This document shows positions 57,329-64,000 of a stretch of DNA of 64,000 nt, in pieces. The DNA comes from Paracorniculantispora psalliotae (Eukaryota > Ascomycota > Sordariomycetes > Hypocreales > Cordycipitaceae). Both the position numbers and the translations under genes were made by a program. The DNA lies in NCBI GenBank assembly GCA_002796755.1, contig PHFE01000028.1, forward strand, positions 511,472-575,471, written 5' to 3'. Under the pieces are notes generated by a model, which was not told the origin of the DNA, searched no databases, and was given only the letters and a program-made list of their open reading frames with translations. Every line of letters begins with the position of its first letter. Position 1 is the stretch's first letter.

Positions 57329-60300
57329 ATGAATGCTGCAGACGAAGACTTGGATAACAAGCTCCAGAAGATCTCTACCGATCTCATCGCAGATCTGGAC
57401 AAGGCCCTACGTTCATACCTCCGAAAACCAGATGGCACGGGTAGCACGAGAGTGAGATCATATATCCGCGCCCGGGAAGCCTTTGCGGCGACATGTGACG
57501 TGAGTTTTTTCTCTATCGATCTCTTAAGCTGACATCTGCCATTGTTCATTCGCTAAACATGATACCACCAGGTCATTGACAACTTCCAAGAGCTGCCTCA
57601 GCTCCTCGATCCCCATCTACCCAAATGGATTCCGATGCTTGCACAGTCCTACCTAGAGGACCTCACCAACCCGCGCCGCAGCGTCGCGAAACGCGACAAC
57701 AGCGCCAAATCCAAGGCGCTCGTACCCGTGTCCTTTGCCATTTCCAAGATCCTCTACACCTTTTGCAAGGTGCGCGGCGAAAAGGTCATTGTGCGCTTCC
57801 TGAACGCGGAAGCCAAGTATCTCGAGCTGCTTCTCTCGTCCATTGAGGAGGCCGAGCAGCAGGCAGCGGCTGACTCGGCCCCTCCCGACCCCAGCGAGTT
57901 GCTGTCGGCGCCTACCAAGGGCTGGGCATGGGAGCAGAGGTACATTGTGCTGCTGTGGCTGTCGCATTTGTTCTTTGCGCCGTTTGACCTGGCCACCATC
58001 TCGTCGGTCGAGTTTGAAGACGACGCCATGCCCAAAATTGATGGGCTGGTGCTGCAGAACAACCTACCGGGTATCACGCTCCGCATCCTACCGCTGGCGA
58101 TCAAGTACCTCGCTATGGCTAGCAAGGAGCGTGATGCGGCCAAGGCCCTGCTCGTGAGAATGGCCATGCGCAAGGATATGCAGGCCATGGGTGTGCTGAG
58201 CAGCTTGGTGGGCTGGGCGATTGCATCGCTGCGCCCGCGGAAGGACACGGAGCCGCGACCGACGTACTTTTACCTTGGCGTCCTCTCGTTTCTTGCTGGC
58301 GTCCTGCGGTCATCTTCGGAGACATCGGACATGGACACGCATCTGTCTTCCATTTTCAATGCAGTCCACGCTCTCACTTTCAACGATACGGACGTATCTA
58401 AGGCCGTCAACGCGCTGGCCTTGGCGCGGAAAATGATTATCAAGGTCATCCGCTCTGTCGTGGTCACTTATCTACGCAAAAGCAACCAAAACATGCAAAG
58501 CGTCGAGGTGACTGAGACGGCTATTGGTTATCTTCTGGAATGTTTGTCTGACAACGACACGCCCGTACGCATGTCCGCCAGCAAGTCGCTCAGTGTCATC
58601 ACACTCAAGCTTGATCCTGACATGGCCTCGGAGGTTGTCGAGGTTGTGCTCGAGTCTCTGAACCGCAATGTGCTGTGGAACAAGGAGGAAATCAAGAACG
58701 GTGCACGACCCGTCCGTGATCTGGCGGCGGTCAATCACCTGGAATGGCACGGCCTTGTTCTCACTCTTTCGCATTTGCTCTATCGCCGATCACCTCCTGC
58801 AAAGCAACTGTCTGATATCAGCCATGCTCTGCTGCTCGGGTTGTCGTTTGAACAGCGCTCCGTTGCAGGAACGAGTGTCGGGTCCAATGTTCGTGATGCA
58901 GCATGCTTTGGTGTATGGGCGATGGCTCGCCGTTACACCACTGCTGAACTACTGGCCGTACCAATCCAGTCTGTGTTCGCGGCCAAAGCTCACCCAGCAG
59001 ACAGCTCCATTATTCAAGTTCTCGCCACAGAGCTTGTCACGGCAGCTTGTCTTGACCCGTTCGGAAATATCCGCCGCGGTTCGTCTGCCGCTCTGCAGGA
59101 GCTCATTGGCCGTCATCCAGACACCATCGAGCAAGGCATCTCGGTCGTGCAGAGTGTTGACTACCATGCTGTTGCCAGACGATCAAGGGCCATTCAGCAG
59201 GTAGCATCGAACGCAACTCAACTCGCCAGCCGGTATGGTGACTCTCTCCTACACGGCATCCTCGGTTGGCGAGGTGTGGGCGACATGGATGCTGCGTCAC
59301 GCAGAGACTCTGGCATCGCTTTTGGAATTCTCACTACTATCATGGGCAAAAACTCAAGTACGCCCGATGCACGTTTCAGAGAGTCTTTTGAGCTAGTACA
59401 GGATAGACTGAAGGGATTGGCAACGAGAAAAATTGAAGAACGCCATGGCTTGCTACTGTGCCTCGCCTCGCTTCTGGATCAGTTCCCCGAAATTGCGAAA
59501 GCCGAAGCAAGTACGGCAATAGCAAAGATTGGAGTCGAAGCCGTGTGCAATGTGCTACAAGATTGTCACAATACAACTTATAGACGGCCAGAACTCATCG
59601 CGGAAGCGGCATCCCGACTGGCTGTTTCTACCGTGCCCTTATTCCAAGCGACACTATCCAAAAACGATGCAACGGCAACGCTGGAACCTGGAGCGCAAAT
59701 TCTGTCACCCACCCGTCCCGGTACATACATTAAATTTCTCACTTCGATCCGTGAGAGCAAAGAGGAACAACCCCTCATGGTGAGCCTTGCCGGCAAACTT
59801 ACGAATGTCATCAACAACTGGCTTGACTTTCCCGAACCCGAGACCATCGAGGCGTCGTCCTCCGCCGCTCTACTCCTCCTCGTCATCTCCACCGAAGAGA
59901 ATCGCACCAAGCTGCTCCTCGAATGGGCCAAGCTCATCCAATACCGACCCGCGAGCCGCGCCGCCATTATCGGGCAGGGCTATTTCCACGTCCTCGCCAT
60001 GGCGCAGCCCCTGGCCGAAGCCACCTCCCATCACGCCGAGTGGGACGACGTAGTGAGCGAGGCGTTTCTCGCGCGCTGGATCGCCGACAAGTACGTGGAC
60101 ACGCGCGTATCGCTGCTGCAGAGCCTGATTCGCGCGCGCGTGCTCTGCAACAAGCCGCTCGCATTCCTGCCACTGTTGGTGGATGGGTTGAACGACTACA
60201 CGACCAACGCGCGTGGCGACGTGGGCTCGCAGGTGCGCGTGCAGGCCCTCAAGGCGATCCAAGTTCTGTGGGAGAATATCGCTGATACGACGGGTGATGA

Positions 60301-61200
60301 AGAATGGGTGGTGCAATCAGTTCAAAAGCTATTATACAGGACGCTGCGCCTGTCCGTGGAGAAGCTGGACAAGGTTCGACCAGAGGCGCAAACAGCACTG
60401 TCGCTGGTCATACAGAAGAGGTTTGTTTACACCATATTGCTTACGTTTCTGCGAGACCACCTGCTTACTTATATTACAGCGATGCAAACAACCTCGGCGA
60501 TCTGTCCACCTCATCCAAAGCGTATTTCCAAACACTGCTCGAGCTGCTCTCGTACGGCAAGCTGCACAAATCCGTCGCCGCCACCGCCACCGCCGACCCC
60601 CTCACCTGGACGTCGCAGCTCATGGCCGGCCTCGTCACCTCCGCCGACACGGGCCAGGAAGACCTCGTCATCACCAGCCGCGCCGCCCTTACCGCGTTCT
60701 GCCAGGCCAGCCCCGCCAACCTGCAGCAGGTATCCGGCGCGCTCGTCCACAACCTCCGCACGTACCAGGCCGAGGACCGCATCGTCGTTCCCACGCTCGA
60801 GGTGATTGCGTACCTCTTCCACGCGGGCCTCTTCGGCAGCGGCGGAGGTGCGTCGGAGACGGCGACGACGACGACGAACCTGCGCGCGCTCGTCTTGCAG
60901 ACGCAAAAGGCGGGCTACAAGACGGGCAACATGCGCAAGATCCTCGCGTGCGTCAAAGTGTACGGCTGCGTGGCGGCGCTGGCGGGGCAGTGGGAAGAAG
61001 GCCCACCCGAGGCGCGCAAGAGGCTGGGCGCGCTCATGTTTCATCCATGGCCGCGCGTGCGCATGGCCGTGGTGGACGAGCTCTGGGGGCTGATGGGCGA
61101 TGAGGAGGAGGGTGTGGCGGATGTGCTGCTGGGCGTGGACTGGGGCAAGGCGGACAAGGGCAGCGTCAAGGCGGTGGTAGAAACGCTGCAGCTGGCGTAG
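57329..61200 (+). CDS. Tubulin-folding cofactor D (TBCD/Cin1/Alp1)
   Basis: Three exons: 57329-57499, 57572-60420 and 60480-61200, giving 1,246 residues, close to the family's usual 1,150-1,250. The protein is an all-helical HEAT/armadillo solenoid. Family marks include FQELPQLLDPHLPKWIPML near residue 62-80, WAWEQRYIVLLWLSHLFFAPFDL (about 165-187), VRDAACFGVWAMARRY, and the cofactor-D block around GLSFEQRSVAGTSVGSNVRDAAC. TBCD captures beta-tubulin, joins it with alpha-tubulin through cofactors E and C, and also works with Arl2 GTPase. The second intron splits QKSDANNL, and reading through it would put the last 240 residues in the wrong frame, so the final exon is easily lost. The start is the ATG at 57329; the frame upstream opens only with TTG. 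Confidence 0.93.
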
Positions 61201-61490
61201 CAAGCATCAATCTGGTATTCGATATTATAAAATAGGTGATAGGTTAGTCTGAGCTGCAGAACTGAGGGTGGTCCTGTCGACGATTGGTCATGTGTTACTC
61301 GTATAGCTCTCATGTATACATCTCCTTGGAAGAAAGAAACATCCCTGTAGTGTGAGAAGAAAACAGGTAAATCATAGCTCACATAGCGTCCTTGTCATAG
61401 TGAAACATCTATAAGGAATAAAGAAAGTACTAAAAGACGTTCTTCTTATTCTTCTTATTCTTCTTATTTTTCTTAGTTTTCTTAGTTTTC
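61201..61490. other. Convergent 3' flanks (cofactor D / STAND gene)
   Basis: About 290 bases. A tandem array of ttcttattc-like units precedes the stop of the STAND gene. GC content falls sharply here compared with the cofactor D exon. Confidence 0.6.
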
Positions 61491-61493
61491 TTA
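61439..61493 (+). repeat. Pyrimidine microsatellite, ttcttattc / ttcttag units
   Basis: A run of about 55 bases of imperfect units: gttcttcttattcttcttattcttc.. followed by copies of ttttcttag. It abuts the stop codon of the STAND gene, so on the coding strand it is a purine-rich AAGAA tract at the start of its 3' untranslated region. Confidence 0.75.
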
Positions 61494-64000
61494 TCGTGCT
61501 TCGTCAGCTTTAAAGATTAAAGCACCTCCGAACGGGCTCCTAATCGCAATCATATCGCGCGTGGCTGTGAACCGCCGCTGAAGCCGCCGCTCCGTCCGAT
61601 ACAGAGGCGGTAGCCATACTACGGGAAGTCCGTCTCGAATAACCCACATGTCGTCACTGCTGATAGTGATATAACGCATCGAACTATCCGTTTCCTCACG
61701 GCAGGTCGCAACATTCTGCCCGTCTGAGGTAAACATGGCTGGCGACGCCAGGCTATATGAAGCGTGCTTGACTTGACGTAAACACGCGCCCGTCTCTAAA
61801 TCCCACACGCTAACCGATGATTTGAGAGTGTCAAAGGCAGCCATATACTTGCCATTGGGAGAAAACAGAAACTGAACAAAGAGAGTCTTGCATATATCAG
61901 AAGACATGACCAATAGAAGCGCGGAATGTGGTCGCGCAACATCCCGCGCTTGCCCTTCATTATCGAAATTTGCAGACGCGAATTTGGTGCCGTCTGAGTA
62001 TAGCTGTGTTTCTCTGCCGTACCGGTTGGGGCGATACGTTTCGAGTCGTACTCCCGTAACTGCATCCCAGATAATGATGTCTCCTTCGCTAAATCTTGAT
62101 ATGACCCTACTTCCGTCATTTGAAAAGATAGATTGCCATAGCCAGACAGTGGAGCTCTCGAACCGCTGGCCATCCGCCAAGTCAGTCTCTAGCAGGCAGG
62201 CGCCGCTTGAAACATCCCAGACGCATGCGACAGTGTTTTGTGCCCTAGTGGTAAGAAGGATTGAAGCATTTGGAGAAAAGACAACCTCGTTGATGTATTC
62301 CCTGTGCCACTCATGTAAACATAAGTTGCTTTTCGTGTCCCATATCCTGATAGCCCCATTTCCTGAACCAATTGCGAGCTTGGTCTGATCTGCGGACAGG
62401 GACATGGCAATAATCGTATCCATGTCCGTAACAGAGCTTTCGGAATAAAATTCGAGTTCTAAATCCCATATACATACGTTGTTACTGTCGCCTGTTGCTA
62501 TTTTCGTCCCACTGTGTGAAAACGACAAGAATTCTACTTCTCTGTTGAATGAAAACTTTTTGAGAATAGCTCCTGTTGAGGTGTCCCACAGTTTTGCGTC
62601 TCCGTCGCTTGTGACAGATGCTATCATGCTAGCATCTTGAGAGAATTCGATACAATCCGTATCATCATCACTTTCAATATCAAGTGACGTGTTGAGTTTG
62701 CTTGCTTCCCATACAATCATATTTTGGTCTTTTAGGGCAAATTTTCTGCCATCTTTGGAAAACGCAAGTAGAGGATTACAAGACGTCATCCATGGGATTC
62801 GCTTGACGCATTCGCCGCTCGCCATTTCATATATTCTGAGTTCCGAATGATTTGATGTAGTTGATGAAATCATCAAAGCCACTCGTCGGGTTTGAGCAAA
62901 AAAGTATGAGCCCGATATTTGAAAGTCTGGACTTATCGAGTCTTCACTTTGAAACCAATCCCGAGTATTGGTGGTGTTAGAATTTCCTGTTTTTGTATCC
63001 CAGATCTTCAACAGGCCGGTAGTGAAAATGCCAACAACTGCTTCACCATCTGGTAGAATCTGTAGCGAGGTCAATCTTTCGAAAGGCCTGTCTAGCGCCT
63101 GAAGAACGGCTCCGTCGTCGAGATCCCACAGCTCTATATCGTTCATGAAAAAGTCGACAACTGCAATCTTCTTGTCCCAAGAAAAAGTAAATGCGCAGCG
63201 TGCGTGTGACCTTTTAGGGGTGATAAAACTTTGAATGCAATCACCCGTTGCAGTATCCCATATTTGAACCGTCGTTTTTCCTGTTCCCGATGATGTAGTA
63301 AACAGTCGCTCGTCATTACCCGGCACGTATGCAACTGAATATACACGATCCCCTCGGCCAAAGCCAAGTGTATGGATACAAGGACTCCAATTAATTTCTG
63401 GCGATTTCGCAAGAGATATGTCCTGGAAGCGATCTTCGTAAAACAGTCCTCGCACGAGGCTCTCTTGAGGGCTGAATATAAGTGCCGATGCGTATGCTTG
63501 CAGTGGTGCTATTTCAAGGGCACTTTTGTTAGAGCGGAGAAAACGAATGGCATCTTTGACCAAACTCCCAAGCTCCGATGATGTGTTTGGCTAAGCAATG
63601 AGTCAGGTCTTCGCCGCACATCAGAACTGGCATACTCACAATGGCAGCTTCGAGAGTTACTAGAGCTCGGACTCCTGTTCCTAGGTTTCGAAGAAGTGCC
63701 AGTGATTCGAACCAATACAGAACTTTTTCCCGCAAAAATAGATCCACGACTCCAGTATCCCTCATATCGGATTGACTGATGGAACGTGCCTCCCATAAAT
63801 GATCTATCCAATGCAAGCATGGGTAGGTAATGGAGGCGAGTGGGTCAGGATTTGGAGTAATGATATCATCCATCAAGGTCCCCGGTTGTTTGATATCATA
63901 AATGTCGCGCCGAAAGGTTTGCCTCAAGGCATCTATAGACCATCTGAACAGAATTTGGTGATGCTGAGCAACACCAGCGGAAAAGACATCTGAAGTTGCC
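61491..64000 (-). CDS. NACHT-WD40-type STAND (NLR-like) protein, C-terminal part (partial)
   Basis: Exons 64000-63640 (5' end beyond the window) and 63590-61491; the 49-nt intron (GTGAGT..TTAG) keeps the frame. The visible part starts in the helical region that follows the NACHT domain in HET-D/HET-E-like proteins: LRQTFRRDIYDIKQPG, ITYPCLHWIDHLWEA, FLREKVLYWFESLALLRN and, after the intron, APLQAYASALIFSPQ. The last about 640 residues carry some 11 WD40 repeats with endings such as VQIWDTATGDC, AKLWDTSTGAI, IRIWDTKSN, VCIWDLE and VSVWDLETGAC. The repeats are diverged from each other, unlike the near-identical hypervariable arrays of HET-E. Such proteins sense non-self or damage and drive heterokaryon incompatibility or other immune-like responses. 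The NTPase domain and N-terminal effector lie to the right. Codons are AT-richer than in neighbouring genes. Confidence 0.9.

Overview
The window is nuclear DNA of a filamentous ascomycete. The reasons are split genes with short introns of about 50 to 70 nt (GT..AG, with CTAAC/CTGAC-like branch sites), GC-rich coding sequence, and a gene set typical of Sordariomycetes: an Iml1 TORC1 regulator, Dbp10, sedolisin, WSC-GH16, GH76, a FunK1-type kinase relic and a NACHT-WD40 STAND gene. The protein style suggests Hypocreales (Metarhizium/Pochonia-like relatives), but that is recognition rather than proof, and I do not name a genus. I resolved exon structures by hand from splice sites and reading-frame closure. 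I recognised no tRNA, rRNA, CRISPR array or intact transposon.

Layout, left to right. 1-11 kb: iml1 (minus strand, 5' part only), a Zrc1-type vacuolar zinc transporter, and an Lst4/FNIP-like protein; all three families act at the vacuole, and two control TORC1. 11-19 kb: a housekeeping block with the DEAD-box helicase Dbp10, the DNAJC8/Spf31-like J protein, mitochondrial Mdj1 and a SAP30-like Sin3/HDAC subunit. 20-26 kb: a C2H2 zinc-finger transcription factor and an F-box protein. 26-29 kb: a divergent pair, a HotDog thioesterase ending in the PTS1-like tripeptide SKI and the peroxisomal RING protein Pex12. 30-40 kb: surface and secretion genes, namely a GH16-WSC protein with a GPI-type tail, a TMEM86/YhhN membrane protein, a calcineurin-like phosphoesterase, an MFS exporter and an S53 sedolisin protease. 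42-43 kb: a broken FunK1-type kinase. 43-53 kb: an anoctamin/Ist2-like membrane protein, a large SH3 protein and a GT17 glycosyltransferase. 55-61 kb: GH76 alpha-mannanase and tubulin cofactor D. 61.5-64 kb: the C-terminal WD40 part of a NACHT-type STAND protein that runs off the right edge.

Most of the window is ordinary core genome. The points most worth a second look are the Iml1/zinc transporter/Lst4 vacuolar neighbourhood, the thioesterase(SKI)-Pex12 divergent pair, the GH16-WSC gene with a GPI-like tail but no visible signal peptide, the decayed FunK1 gene, a Cys/His-rich segment in the SH3 protein, and the AT-rich STAND gene after a sharp composition change. I did not find a convincing wholly new biological system here.
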